Shown: positions 9,364 through 18,958, numbered from the stretch's first letter. The stretch: DNA of 64,000 nt from Candidatus Heimdallarchaeota archaeon (GCA_030149205.1 JASBSB010000006.1:62001-126000); one strand, 5' to 3'. The notes: a model not told the origin generated them from the letters alone. Translations and numbers: made by a program.

Positions 9364-10908
9364 TTATTTGATTCCACCACTGGTTATTCCTCCAGTTAAT
9401 AATCTCTGTAAACTCATAAATACAACCATGATTGGTAAGGCAGCTAATATACTAAAAGCGCTTAACAGTTGGAAGTAAGGAGGGTTATCAGGGGCGCTTG
9501 TGTTCTGATACAGATAGAACATTAATGGTAGAGAGGAAGATGGATTTTTCTCTCCAACAAAGATTTGAGCCAGAGCAAATTCGTTCCAAGCCCCTAAGAA
9601 TGTAAATATTGCAACTGCAACCATCCCAGGTGCTGAAAGTGGAATAGCAATTCTTAAAAACGCGCCTAGATCAGTTGAACCATCAATTAATGCAGCCTCT
9701 TCAAGGTCATAGGGTAAAGTATCAAAATATCCCTTCATCATCCATACATTATAGGCTAATGCGCCAACGAAATAAGCAAGTAGCAAGCCAGATAGTTTGA
9801 ATGTTCCCCCATCAATGTAGAACAGAGGAATAGAGAAGAGATAAATCTCTCGTCCTCCACCAAAAAAGCCGAGGTTTTTCCAAATAATAAACTGAGGAAT
9901 CAGCAGAATAATTCCAGGAAACATTTGAGTTGCAAGAACAAGAAATTTAGAAGTGTTTCTCCCTTTAAACTTGTATCTTGAAATTGCATAAGCAGCTGGA
10001 AGGGATATAAACATACCTCCGAGTGATGTCCCAAATCCTAAAACAAGTGAGATCATGAATGAGCTTGAAAATGAGGAGCTGTTGGGATTGATTATAAAAA
10101 TTACACTAGAATAATTTCTTACGAAGCTTCCCAATGGGTCACTTGGAACTATAGATTGTTTTTGAATGTCAACAGCATTACTCATTGAAAGGATTAATGT
10201 GTACACTATTGGCACCACGGTATAAATAAAAAATAAAATAAGGATCAAAAAAGTAAAAAGGCTGGTTAAAGAGAAGTTTAAATTTTGAAAGAGATTTTTC
10301 CTTGACTTATCTTGAATTTTTCCAACCTGATCTAATTTAAGATTTGACCTATACCTCTTTACCGACAAAACTGTCCCAATCATTGAAATGGAAAAAAGAA
10401 CCCATATATTGAGGTTTAATATTAGCTGAAAGAGTAGATCACGTTCAGAATAGGTAGCTGACATTGGTAGGGGAATACCCACAAACTGCCATGCGTGTGA
10501 ACTTAAGGAATTTAATTCATTCACCAGCCAGTTATTTGGAGTAATTTTATAAGATTCACCTGTCCAAAACGCAAGAAACCAGAGAAAATAACTAATGAGC
10601 ACCATGACCATAGATGGCTTTAACCCCTTACTATAATCCACCTTAAAATAGAAATAAAGAACGGAGATTGAAAAAATACCTCCCATAAGCGTCATTACAA
10701 TTAGATTACTGAGGATTTGGGGAACATATACATCAGTAGGATAATCTCCCCTTGGAAAGAGAGGAGGGGGTGAGGTCCACTGTCCTACAATATAAGTAAC
10801 TCGGTTCCATATCTTTAGCTGAAAATTCCAAAATGCCCACATGAACATCATTGCAGTAAATAAAATTGTTAAAAAGGAAAACAATTCCCCTTTGCTTCTA
10901 TCAGTCAT
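9364..10908 (-). CDS. malG: Sugar ABC transporter permease, MalG type, with N-terminal membrane extension
   Basis: Inner permease of a CUT1-type oligosaccharide importer. The family core occupies about residues 212-514 and includes the EAA loop (Glu-Glu-Ala-Ala-Leu-Ile-Asp-Gly, about 403-410), which docks onto the ATPase, and the typical Phe-Leu-Gly-Ala-Trp-Asn-Glu-Phe motif in a late helix. The first 205 residues are extra: they hold about four predicted membrane helices (10-28, 65-88, 99-116, 159-182) and a long external loop, and they do not resemble the usual MalG N-terminus. Total length of 514 compares with about 280 for the family. It overlaps the upstream malF by 8 bases and has a strong GAGGAGG ribosome-binding site before its ATG. 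Confidence 0.9.
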   Translation of the reverse strand: MTDRSKGELFSFLTILFTAMMFMWAFWNFQLKIWNRVTYIVGQWTSPPPLFPRGDYPTDVYVPQILSNLIVMTLMGGIFSISVLYFYFKVDYSKGLKPSMVMVLISYFLWFLAFWTGESYKITPNNWLVNELNSLSSHAWQFVGIPLPMSATYSERDLLFQLILNLNIWVLFSISMIGTVLSVKRYRSNLKLDQVGKIQDKSRKNLFQNLNFSLTSLFTFLILILFFIYTVVPIVYTLILSMSNAVDIQKQSIVPSDPLGSFVRNYSSVIFIINPNSSSFSSSFMISLVLGFGTSLGGMFISLPAAYAISRYKFKGRNTSKFLVLATQMFPGIILLIPQFIIWKNLGFFGGGREIYLFSIPLFYIDGGTFKLSGLLLAYFVGALAYNVWMMKGYFDTLPYDLEEAALIDGSTDLGAFLRIAIPLSAPGMVAVAIFTFLGAWNEFALAQIFVGEKNPSSSLPLMFYLYQNTSAPDNPPYFQLLSAFSILAALPIMVVFMSLQRLLTGGITSGGIK

Positions 10909-12400
10909 TTAATTCCTCCTCAGGAAAAGTCATTTGGTATGCTTTAGAAAAAAGCACAAGTATAATAAACACCACGAAACTTAATGCAGCTCCTGCGGCA
11001 AATTCTGGGCCACTCCCTAGACCCTGTTGAATTAGATAATAAATATAAGTTATAAATATATCATACCCCTTCCTATTTCCAAGACCAGTTTGATTCTGAG
11101 AGAGAATGTAGAATACATTAAAAAGATTAAAAGTCCATATCATTCCCAATAAGGCAACTGTCCTTAATGTCGGGATTACATTTGGGAAGGTAATATTTCT
11201 AAATTCTCCCCAAGCTGAAGCCCCGTCAATTCTGGCGGCCTCATATAGATCCTGGGGGATTGATTGAAGAGCTGCTAGGAACGACATCATCATAAAAGGG
11301 ATTCCTAGCCAGATATTAGTAAGTATGGCGGCAAGAAAAATGGTTTTAGTTGAATAACCTAATAAGTAGAAGTCTGAGCTGAAAAAGAATTTAGTTTTAA
11401 TATTATAGACCTTCACAACATCTGCTCCAAAAAATGGCATGCCTTTCATTAATGCAGATTGATTGTTAAGTATGGACAGTACTGTCAGAACAATAACCAC
11501 TAACAAGATTAGCGCTTGTTGAACTTTCTTGTTGACAGATCTATTAGATTTGGTGAATACAATCCAACCTATCACCGAAACTGTCAATATTAACAATCCA
11601 GTATCCAAAAACGACAAACGAATTTCAGAACCTGGAACGAATGTCTGAGCGGCTATTCTTCCTAATATACCGTTATCTTGGTTAAAGATGAAATTTCTCC
11701 AAACAAGAGCTGTGATAAATGAAGGTATTGCCCAAGGAAGGATAAAAGTAGCTCTAAAAAAAGTGCGTCCCGTAAATTTCTGGTTTAATAGGACTGCAAG
11801 GAATATCCCAAACAGAACATGGAAAAAGGTGCAAATTGCAGACCAGAGGAATGTATTTAACAGGATTCTAAGGAAATCTCCTATGATGAAGGGACTTGTG
11901 AAGATATTCTTATAGTTCGCAATAGCTAATGTGGTATTACTACCTGATAGAATAATAAAATTTAATCCAAATATTATGAAATAACTCATGAAAGTCATAT
12001 TTAAGAAAATAGCAATCAAAAACCTGTTCAAAAACTTTAGATCTGATAAGATTGAAATACGCTTTAACTGCTTAGTTGTGGTAATAGTTGTGATACTAAG
12101 AGTAATAGCTAGAATTACTGGGAGGAACCCAGCTCCAATTAAACTTGATATAAAGGTAGATAAGTCTACCATGTAGAGATTGTTAAGATCCATAAAATAT
12201 CCTGTGAGGTTTTCAGAAATGGCTATAAGTCCTGGGTTCCTGTAAAAACTCAATAACAGTGCAAATAAGATGGGAATATACACAAACAGGAAAATCAATA
12301 AGAATGAAGGGAAAAGAAAGAGATATGACAATCTTACCCTTCGATCAATATAAAGTGAACTAACAACTCTAGGTGATTGTTCTTTTTCAGATACTGCCAT
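10901..12400 (-). CDS. malF: Sugar ABC transporter permease, MalF type, with two membrane inserts
   Basis: Partner permease of the MalG-like protein. The first helix (about 24-52) and the EAA loop Tyr-Glu-Ala-Ala-Arg-Ile-Asp-Gly-Ala (386-394) are standard. Two segments are additional to the family core. Residues 60-155 add two helices (82-104 and 125-151) in the first periplasmic loop, and residues 263-345 add two more (266-283 and 295-311) between core helices 3 and 4. Length is 499 against about 300. E. coli MalF is also long, but its extra part is a soluble P2 domain. A TATA-like element at 12424-12433 lies 24-33 bases before the ATG and no Shine-Dalgarno sequence is visible, so malF-malG-malK probably form their own leaderless transcript. 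Confidence 0.9.
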   Translation of the reverse strand: MAVSEKEQSPRVVSSLYIDRRVRLSYLFLFPSFLLIFLFVYIPILFALLLSFYRNPGLIAISENLTGYFMDLNNLYMVDLSTFISSLIGAGFLPVILAITLSITTITTTKQLKRISILSDLKFLNRFLIAIFLNMTFMSYFIIFGLNFIILSGSNTTLAIANYKNIFTSPFIIGDFLRILLNTFLWSAICTFFHVLFGIFLAVLLNQKFTGRTFFRATFILPWAIPSFITALVWRNFIFNQDNGILGRIAAQTFVPGSEIRLSFLDTGLLILTVSVIGWIVFTKSNRSVNKKVQQALILLVVIVLTVLSILNNQSALMKGMPFFGADVVKVYNIKTKFFFSSDFYLLGYSTKTIFLAAILTNIWLGIPFMMMSFLAALQSIPQDLYEAARIDGASAWGEFRNITFPNVIPTLRTVALLGMIWTFNLFNVFYILSQNQTGLGNRKGYDIFITYIYYLIQQGLGSGPEFAAGAALSFVVFIILVLFSKAYQMTFPEEELND

Positions 12401-12532
12401 ATTCTAACAGAAATCTTGAGTACTTATTTTAAGAATTCCCCTATTACTTTGCAATTTGGGATGTTTTTTGAATTAATAAATTTATTTCTTTTTCTGATAT
12501 ATGCCTAATATTTTAAACCTAGTCCTTTGACT

Positions 12533-14014
12533 TCACTTTTTCTTTGATTTTCTTCTTTTAATGTCTTGAATCACTGGGATACTAACCAACAAAATAGGAA
12601 CCACTATGAATTGAAAATCTCCCGGGTTTATTGTTGATTTAGATGTAGGCGTACCAGTACCTCCACTTACTAAAATGTCGCTCCAAAACGTGGTAACAAC
12701 ATCAATAAATTGACTTAGTGTTTCATTTCCAGCTAAGTAATTATCAAGTTCAGTTCCAAAAACGGTTTCCAACTGAGCCCATTTTGGATCCACGGGATTT
12801 TTATATGCTCGATCTATAATTCCCTTTATAGCTTTAATATAAGTCCAAGCCGGGGAATTCGTCACTGCAGGGTCTTTAAACACAGATTCACGGGCAGGAA
12901 CATGGTAATAACTTATTGCAGCTTCTGCCATGGCATGAGCAGAACTCATAAATCTGGAGAATTTCATGGCTGCTTCAGCAACCGCACCAGTTGCCCTCTT
13001 GGTTATAACGTAAGCATGTCCACCTAAAGGTGCTCCCTCGTGTCCCTGTTCATCATGTGGTAACCTCATTATCCCTAGATTGGAAGCTGATGCCCAGGTT
13101 CTTGAGCCTGGTGCGGATTTATTGAATTCAGGGGCATTCGTTAGAAAGTTCTTTAACTCCCAAGGCCCCTGTTGAATAAATCCAACTTGTCCTGTGGTAA
13201 ACATAGGATTGATTGTACTCCACCCTTGTTGATCCCAAGGAGGAGTATATGGGGCTGTAACCACATCCTTAAGGAAGGTTAAAGCAGTTCTTGATTCTGT
13301 AGAGTTAATATCTATATTAGCAAATGAGACATTGTCATTCTTAAAAAATCGAGCCCCGTGTCCGTAATATATAGGCTGGGCTCCGAAAAACATTCCTTGC
13401 AATGTAAGCCCATAAACGGGTTTACCTTCAGGATTTTTTAACTGCTTATCCCAAATTTGTTTTGTATAGTTAGTGAATTGCGACCAAGTTAACGAGGTAT
13501 TTAGGGTAAACTTCGTTGTATTAATTCCTGCGTTCTCTAATGTATGTTTGTTATAAAACAGGGCGGGGACATCCACAAGTTGAGGCCATCCCCAAATCTG
13601 TTCGGTTCCTGATTTATCAGGGTAAGACACTAACCTCAAGGCATCTGCGATGAAATCTTTCTTATCGGTTGCATTCAGGTAGGGAGTAATTGGTTGAATT
13701 AGTCCCTGTTGGGCAAATTCCACCACCCAATCTCTTGCTGCCCTAAATACTGTAGGTTCCAACTGGGCACTAAATTGTGTCAGATACGTTTCCTTTGCAC
13801 TGAAAAAGCCCTTTGCCTCTGCTTTAACATTTATTGTGGGATTTGCTGTCTCAAATTCCTTAACTAAACGAAGAACACCTGGTTCTTCACTAGAGTTTTC
13901 AGTGTACCAAAATGTAATTTTTACTGTACTCGTTTGTGCGAATGTGCTACTTGGAAGTACAGAAAACATAAACATGAAAATCACTATAATTGGGAGAATT
14001 ATTTTTTTATTCAT
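12533..14014 (-). CDS. malE: Extracellular solute-binding protein, family 1 (maltodextrin type), membrane-anchored
   Basis: Captures oligosaccharides outside the cell for the permeases. An N-terminal signal peptide is followed by the type-I binding-protein fold: Ile-Thr-Phe-Trp-Tyr-Thr-Glu at the start, a Pro-Ala-Leu-Phe-Tyr-Asn-Lys segment, and the Gly-Gln-Val-Gly-Phe-Ile-Gln-Gln-Gly-Pro-Trp motif usual in maltodextrin and trehalose binding proteins. The last 25 residues form a hydrophobic helix with a basic Lys/Arg tail, so the protein is anchored at its C-terminus instead of by a lipidated cysteine. A strong GGAGG site precedes the ATG. The frame overlaps the end of the second binding-protein gene by 8 bases, so the two are translationally coupled. 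Confidence 0.9.
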   Translation of the reverse strand: MNKKIILPIIVIFMFMFSVLPSSTFAQTSTVKITFWYTENSSEEPGVLRLVKEFETANPTINVKAEAKGFFSAKETYLTQFSAQLEPTVFRAARDWVVEFAQQGLIQPITPYLNATDKKDFIADALRLVSYPDKSGTEQIWGWPQLVDVPALFYNKHTLENAGINTTKFTLNTSLTWSQFTNYTKQIWDKQLKNPEGKPVYGLTLQGMFFGAQPIYYGHGARFFKNDNVSFANIDINSTESRTALTFLKDVVTAPYTPPWDQQGWSTINPMFTTGQVGFIQQGPWELKNFLTNAPEFNKSAPGSRTWASASNLGIMRLPHDEQGHEGAPLGGHAYVITKRATGAVAEAAMKFSRFMSSAHAMAEAAISYYHVPARESVFKDPAVTNSPAWTYIKAIKGIIDRAYKNPVDPKWAQLETVFGTELDNYLAGNETLSQFIDVVTTFWSDILVSGGTGTPTSKSTINPGDFQFIVVPILLVSIPVIQDIKRRKSKKK

Positions 14015-15392
14015 TGTTTCGCCTCCTTTTTCTAAGAAGTAATGCTACCGAAAATATTGCAAACAGCCCAGTTATAAATAGAAAACTTGGGCTTGATTTA
14101 GCCACACTATTTAGTGGTGTAAATTCTGGTAGATTCGACCAAGGTGAGCTTGGTGGAACCAACAATCTGAGAGCTATGTCTAAAGAGAGTGTGGTCCTTG
14201 GTGCGTTTTGATTTCGTTGAACAAATTTTGTCATCTGATTATTAAAAACATCGAGAACAGACAACCAAGCTGGGTCATGGGGCAGATCTAAAAATACGTT
14301 CATTGAAGTGTTTGCTACTTTTCCGAAATCAGTTGTAAGATCCAAAAATGATGTATTCACTGGTAAATATGATGCTTTTACCAAATTATCTTGTGTATTT
14401 TTGTTTCTCAACATTGCACTTATGGTTTTAACCAAAGGCATATCAGAGCTTTTTGCTTCAGTTGTAAGAAAAACAGAGTATGTTTCAACTGGAGCTGGAG
14501 CAGGCATTGGATATAATCCTAGATTACTCTTACCTGAAAATACTGTTCCCTTGGAAATATCATTGTATTTCAGTGATGAAGCAATGAGCATAGCAAGGGT
14601 CCCATTTGTCTTAAACAAGGATTCAGAACCACCATTCTCCTGAAGCGCCCAATCAGGTGCTGCTTGCTTGACATTTATTGTTTCATTGATGTTAGTTAAT
14701 GCAGCTAATGATGCATTACTATTCACAGAAAGATGAGCAACATCCACTGTGTTATCTTTGAACAAAGCACCCCCTAAACCATAAAACAGGGATAACATTG
14801 GATCTTGAACACTTTCAAAACCGACACCAAACACTTTTTTCAGAGGGTTGGATTGATCGTTTGATTGTACTGCTGCATCACTAAACTTTTTAATTGTATC
14901 TACACTGACCTTGTTGAGGTTTACTAAATCTTTATTTAGGTAAAGAAACTGAGTTGTCGAAGCAAAACCATATCCATAGAGCTTTACCGTGTTGTTTATG
15001 ATACTAGCAGTAGTTTTAGTGTTAGGAGATACTTCAAAAAAACTTGATCCACGATAAATTGATGGAAACACTCCCGCTTCACTCGAATTTGACACAACTT
15101 TAACAAGATTTCTTGTTGCAAGTTGAGGGAGTAAACTATCTGAAGTTATAAGAATCTTAGGGAGTGTCCCTAAAATTTTCTTTCTTACTAGATCATTTAT
15201 TAGCGAACTCTGTGAAACTGTTGTGATCTTGTAAGATGACCCAAGCGATGACGTCACAAGTGTCCCTAATGATTGGGGTACTGATACTATTATCTCAGTC
15301 TGAGATTGTGCTTGAGTGGGAATAACTGATAAGTTCATCCCAGCAGCTAATAATACTACCAGTACAACTGAAAAAAATAATTTTTGTTTCAT
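14007..15392 (-). CDS. Second, diverged solute-binding-like protein, membrane-anchored
   Basis: Protein of about 460 residues with a signal peptide, a body that looks like a poorly conserved extracellular solute-binding protein, and a C-terminal helix followed by a basic tail. Recognisable marks are the Tyr-Leu-Asn-Lys-Asp-Leu segment, equivalent to the Tyr-Asn-Lys motif of binding proteins, and a Gly-Thr-Leu-Ala-Met-Leu-Ile strand near residue 270. It is translated just before malE, with an 8-base overlap. It could be a second substrate receptor, a chaperone for sugar delivery, or a structural partner of malE. The ATG at 15392 is preferred because an AAGGTGA motif sits five bases upstream; a GTG at 15401 lies within that motif. 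Confidence 0.75.
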   Translation of the reverse strand: MKQKLFFSVVLVVLLAAGMNLSVIPTQAQSQTEIIVSVPQSLGTLVTSSLGSSYKITTVSQSSLINDLVRKKILGTLPKILITSDSLLPQLATRNLVKVVSNSSEAGVFPSIYRGSSFFEVSPNTKTTASIINNTVKLYGYGFASTTQFLYLNKDLVNLNKVSVDTIKKFSDAAVQSNDQSNPLKKVFGVGFESVQDPMLSLFYGLGGALFKDNTVDVAHLSVNSNASLAALTNINETINVKQAAPDWALQENGGSESLFKTNGTLAMLIASSLKYNDISKGTVFSGKSNLGLYPMPAPAPVETYSVFLTTEAKSSDMPLVKTISAMLRNKNTQDNLVKASYLPVNTSFLDLTTDFGKVANTSMNVFLDLPHDPAWLSVLDVFNNQMTKFVQRNQNAPRTTLSLDIALRLLVPPSSPWSNLPEFTPLNSVAKSSPSFLFITGLFAIFSVALLLRKRRRNNE

Positions 15393-15519
15393 TATACTCA
15401 CCTTCGTGTTAAAAAAACATCTAGACTCACTTAAAAAAGTAATCGTTCTTATAACTGTGACCTAGGTGTCTTTTTGGATAAATTTGTAAGTTCAAATTTA
15501 TTTGATAATTTTGGAAAAT

Positions 15520-17505
15520 TTACAGCTCGTAGAGAGTTTTGTAATCCAAAACCATACGATGAGAGGAAAATTTTGGACCAACACTCTCTATTGAGTTTCT
15601 CATTCTTTGAATCCAATTTTCTGGTAGACCTGATTCATTTAACTCATAATATTCAGGAATCACTTTATGTTCTAAAATTTTAAGGAGTGAATCCCAATCC
15701 TGTTGATCTTGTTCTGGAGGACTTAAAGCAGGATCATATTTTCCAATCACCCAGCCATTTTTTTCATTGAATGCTTCGGGCCACCAGCCGTCATAGGTTG
15801 AAAGGTTCAAAACACCATTAATTGATGCTTTCATACCGCTTGTTCCAGATGCCTCACGAGGGACTCTCGGAGTATTTAACCATACATCTACTCCACTGAC
15901 TAAATGTTTTGCTGTTGTCATATCATAATCTGGAACGAATGCTACTCTCCCTAAAAATTCTGGATCCTTTGCGTGATCATAAACCATTTGTAATAGAGCT
16001 TGACCCTCTCTGTCTGCAGGATGAGGTTTTCCTGAGAAAACGATCTGAATTGGTCTGGTTGGATGGGTTACTAATTTTTTAATTCTCTCAATATTCTCGA
16101 AAATAAGTGTAGAACGTTTGTATGTTGCAAATCGTCTTGCAAACCCAATTGTCAATATTTTTGGGTCAAATAATATCCCATAGGGAAGTAGGTTCTCAGG
16201 GTTAATTTCCCTATCTATTTTGGTTGTTACCCTTCTTTTGAAAAATTCCATCATCTCAATTTTTGCCAGATAATGGGTTTCCCAAAGCTTATGGTTGGAT
16301 ATTTTAAATGTATTCCAACTCTCAGGTTTGACATATTCATGTGGATCAATTTGGTCTAAATTTAACAGATGTGCAAGTTCTGTGTTCAAAAACGTTTGAA
16401 TATGTACGCCATTAGTTACAGGTACAATTTTCAAATTTTCTTTTATTAGAAAATCAGTCCAAAGTCTGTTCAATGCGGTCGCGTTCAGCTTACTCACCCC
16501 ATTGACTGTCTTTGCAAGTTTCATGCCTAGAACGGTCATGTTAAATCCCTCTCCATAACCCAAATCATGTACGCCTAATCCCCTAATATCAGAGAACTCT
16601 AAGGGAGATCCTTGGAAATACTTCTTAAATAAAGAATCAACCATATTCGGGTCGAAGACATCATGTCCTGCAGGTACAGGTGTGTGCGTGGTAAATAAAA
16701 TTTTTGATTTTAGGTTTTTGAAAGCTTCTTCTTTTGTTTGGTGTGATTTTATTAGGTGCTTCCATAAAGCGATTCCCCCGAAAGCCGCATGTCCTTCATT
16801 AAAATGATAAACATCAAATTCTAAATCAAGCATATTTATTAGTTCAATGCTTCCAACACCTAGAATATATTCTTGGTGAAGTCTTGTGTTTATATCACCA
16901 CCATAGAGCTGACTTGTTATTGTTCGCTGTTCGTCGGAGTTTTGTTTCAAGTTTGTATCTAATAAATATAAATTCACAGAACCCACTTTAACTAACCAGA
17001 CTGCAATGTAAATTTCAGAACTATAATATGGCAGTTGTAGTATAATTGGAACACCATTAGAATCAGTAACCCGTTGAGTAGGGATAATATCTAAATCTAG
17101 ATTTTGAGATTCTACTTTTTGTTCTCCATTATCATTGACAACTTGATGAAAATAGCCATCTTTGTATAGGAGACCAAAAGCTGTAACATCAACACCTAAG
17201 TCAGAAGAAGCCTTAAGATGATCCCCCGCTAGTACACCTAACCCACCAGAATAAATTGGAAGACTATCATGAATGGCATACTCCATACAAAGGTAAGCAA
17301 TTCGTTTCCCACTTGGTTTAATTCTGACTTTTTGAACATTCAATTCAGATAAATCAAAATTTGTAACTCTTACAAATTCAACAGGATTATGATTTACTTC
17401 TTCCCAGACCTGGGGGTTGGTCTTTTCGAAAATATCCTTTGTCTTGAAATCCCATGACCAGAAATAATTTTCCAAAATACTAAGTTGTTTTTCGAGCTGC
17501 AACAT
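15520..17505 (-). CDS. glgP: Alpha-glucan (glycogen/maltodextrin) phosphorylase, GT35
   Basis: Phosphorolyses alpha-1,4-glucans to glucose 1-phosphate using pyridoxal phosphate. The N-terminal 45 residues match the DUF3417-like cap seen in archaeal and Thermotoga-type phosphorylases. The conserved Gly-Gly-Leu-Gly-Val-Leu-Ala-Gly-Asp-His motif, the Asn-Glu-Gly-His-Ala-Ala-Phe motif and the PLP site Thr-Ser-Gly-Met-Lys (Lys559) are all present. At 661 residues it is shorter than the E. coli type but ends at the point where the core of this subfamily ends, so I see no truncation. A TATA-like element around 17527-17536 is about 27 bases before the ATG, giving a leaderless transcript. It takes the oligosaccharides that the adjacent transporter brings in. 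Confidence 0.92.
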   Translation of the reverse strand: MLQLEKQLSILENYFWSWDFKTKDIFEKTNPQVWEEVNHNPVEFVRVTNFDLSELNVQKVRIKPSGKRIAYLCMEYAIHDSLPIYSGGLGVLAGDHLKASSDLGVDVTAFGLLYKDGYFHQVVNDNGEQKVESQNLDLDIIPTQRVTDSNGVPIILQLPYYSSEIYIAVWLVKVGSVNLYLLDTNLKQNSDEQRTITSQLYGGDINTRLHQEYILGVGSIELINMLDLEFDVYHFNEGHAAFGGIALWKHLIKSHQTKEEAFKNLKSKILFTTHTPVPAGHDVFDPNMVDSLFKKYFQGSPLEFSDIRGLGVHDLGYGEGFNMTVLGMKLAKTVNGVSKLNATALNRLWTDFLIKENLKIVPVTNGVHIQTFLNTELAHLLNLDQIDPHEYVKPESWNTFKISNHKLWETHYLAKIEMMEFFKRRVTTKIDREINPENLLPYGILFDPKILTIGFARRFATYKRSTLIFENIERIKKLVTHPTRPIQIVFSGKPHPADREGQALLQMVYDHAKDPEFLGRVAFVPDYDMTTAKHLVSGVDVWLNTPRVPREASGTSGMKASINGVLNLSTYDGWWPEAFNEKNGWVIGKYDPALSPPEQDQQDWDSLLKILEHKVIPEYYELNESGLPENWIQRMRNSIESVGPKFSSHRMVLDYKTLYEL

Positions 17506-17583
17506 GTTTTTTTTTATCTAACTTATTATAAATTCTCTGAACAATTTCCATGCATAATCAATGTTTATAAAAAAATATGTTAA

Positions 17584-18918
17584 TTATTGGGCTTCGATAG
17601 AATTATTTAGGAGGATTTCCTCCTCTCTTCTCATAGATTCGGATTCCAAGGCCTTTAACCTCATGAATAAGTATGAAATGATAACAATGAAAATTAGAGA
17701 AATTCCAGTCAAAATTAGTAGATTACTAATGGTGTAATAAAGAATCAAGGTAGTCACTACTACAGCACCACCAGCTTGGGCTAAAGAGAAACCTGTATTC
17801 ATAAACGCACTTACTTTTCCAAGTTTTTTGTTATCAATCAATGTCTGAAACAGAGAGCTAATTGGGATGTTAATCAACACATTTACTGAACCTATTAAGG
17901 TCATTGAAAGATAGAGCCAAAAGACAGGATATTGTAAACTAGGAGCGAAACCCAGCAGAACTATTGAGACGCTAATGAAGAACAAACCTAAAATAATAAT
18001 AGTTAGTTTATGTTTCACGTGCCCAATTAAAGAAAAAATAATTGCTGTAACAATACCGATCAGTGCAGTATAACTTAATAAATATCCAAATGCCTGAGCG
18101 TTTAATTTAAAACTAACTTCAAGATAAAATGCAAGGACAGGATTGATCATTCCAATTGCAATTGAAGAAAACAGGAATGTTATTAAAACAAACAGAATCA
18201 CCCGGTCATTCTTAATAGCTTGAAATCCTACATTTAGGTCTCTCACAACTATTCTAGCGCTAAGCTTATCCTCAGATTTAGTTGGTTTAAGATTTCTTTT
18301 AATAAAAAGTAAAATGAAAGCAGACAAAAGATAGGAAATTGCATCTATAAGAAAAGCATATTTGAGCCCGACCAGTCCAATAGTTGTACCTGCCAATGCT
18401 GGGCCTATAAAACTGGAAACTTGTAACTCAGTCTGTAAGACACTGTTTGCTCTGACTATTTGATCAGTTTCTACAAGTTGGGGTATTGACGCTCCTTTTG
18501 CTGGTGAGAAAAAAAGATATATAGTTGACCCGATGAATACAACACTGTAAATTAAAACTAACGTATGAACAAAAAACAGGACAAGAACACTTAATCCTGA
18601 GAACAACTCAGAAATTATCAAAATTTTTTTCCGATCATATCTATCTACAAATACTCCAGCAAAAGGTCCAATAAATATTGTAGGTATTAATCTAAAAATT
18701 GTCACCAAAGCAACAGCCTGTGCAGAAAATTCCTGAGAAATTGGTAATGTTATATCTAAGACTAAAAACAATGATGCAATGAAAGTAAATGAGGAACCAA
18801 TGTCTGAAACTAATCCTGACAAAGCTAGTATGATAAAATCCCCGTTATTCTTTAAATTATTGACAGGTTCAACTTCAGGTGGTATTGGGTAAAGTGAATC
18901 ACTCACAACTAAATTCAA
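17584..18918 (-). CDS. MFS transporter, probably an exporter
   Basis: Twelve-helix major facilitator of 444 residues. The motif-A loop between helices 2 and 3 reads Gly-Pro-Phe-Ala-Gly-Val-Phe-Val-Asp-Arg-Tyr-Asp-Arg-Lys, as in the DHA3/enterobactin-exporter group, and a long basic central loop splits two six-helix halves. The substrate cannot be told. The frame opens with TTG at 18918, and an in-frame GTG at 18906 is an alternative. A 21-bp perfect inverted repeat (18910-18930) overlaps the TTG and lies downstream of a TATA-like element (18948-18958), which argues for repression at this promoter and slightly favours the GTG start. It is upstream of the phosphorylase on the same strand but probably has its own transcript. 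Confidence 0.85.
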   Translation of the reverse strand: MNLVVSDSLYPIPPEVEPVNNLKNNGDFIILALSGLVSDIGSSFTFIASLFLVLDITLPISQEFSAQAVALVTIFRLIPTIFIGPFAGVFVDRYDRKKILIISELFSGLSVLVLFFVHTLVLIYSVVFIGSTIYLFFSPAKGASIPQLVETDQIVRANSVLQTELQVSSFIGPALAGTTIGLVGLKYAFLIDAISYLLSAFILLFIKRNLKPTKSEDKLSARIVVRDLNVGFQAIKNDRVILFVLITFLFSSIAIGMINPVLAFYLEVSFKLNAQAFGYLLSYTALIGIVTAIIFSLIGHVKHKLTIIILGLFFISVSIVLLGFAPSLQYPVFWLYLSMTLIGSVNVLINIPISSLFQTLIDNKKLGKVSAFMNTGFSLAQAGGAVVVTTLILYYTISNLLILTGISLIFIVIISYLFMRLKALESESMRREEEILLNNSIEAQ

Positions 18919-18930
18919 AATTTGAATTTA
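18910..18930. promoter_or_regulatory. 21-bp perfect inverted repeat at the MFS gene start (putative operator)
   Basis: Two 10-base arms, TAAATTCAAA and TTTGAATTTA, flank a single A. The repeat lies about 20-45 bases downstream of the TATA-like element on the minus strand, over the predicted transcription start and the first codon. This placement is typical of archaeal repressor sites. The regulator is unknown. Confidence 0.55.
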
Positions 18931-18947
18931 TTAACTTTTTGAATGTA

Positions 18948-18958
18948 CCTTATATATC
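18948..18958 (-). promoter_or_regulatory. TATA box for the MFS gene
   Basis: On the minus strand the element reads GATATATAAGG. A start of transcription about 26 bases downstream falls near 18928, inside the 21-bp inverted repeat. Confidence 0.45.

Noticed and set aside
15520-17505. Possible truncation of the phosphorylase because it is 661 residues
   Set aside because: The protein ends at the conserved end of its subfamily core and has the full set of active-site motifs.
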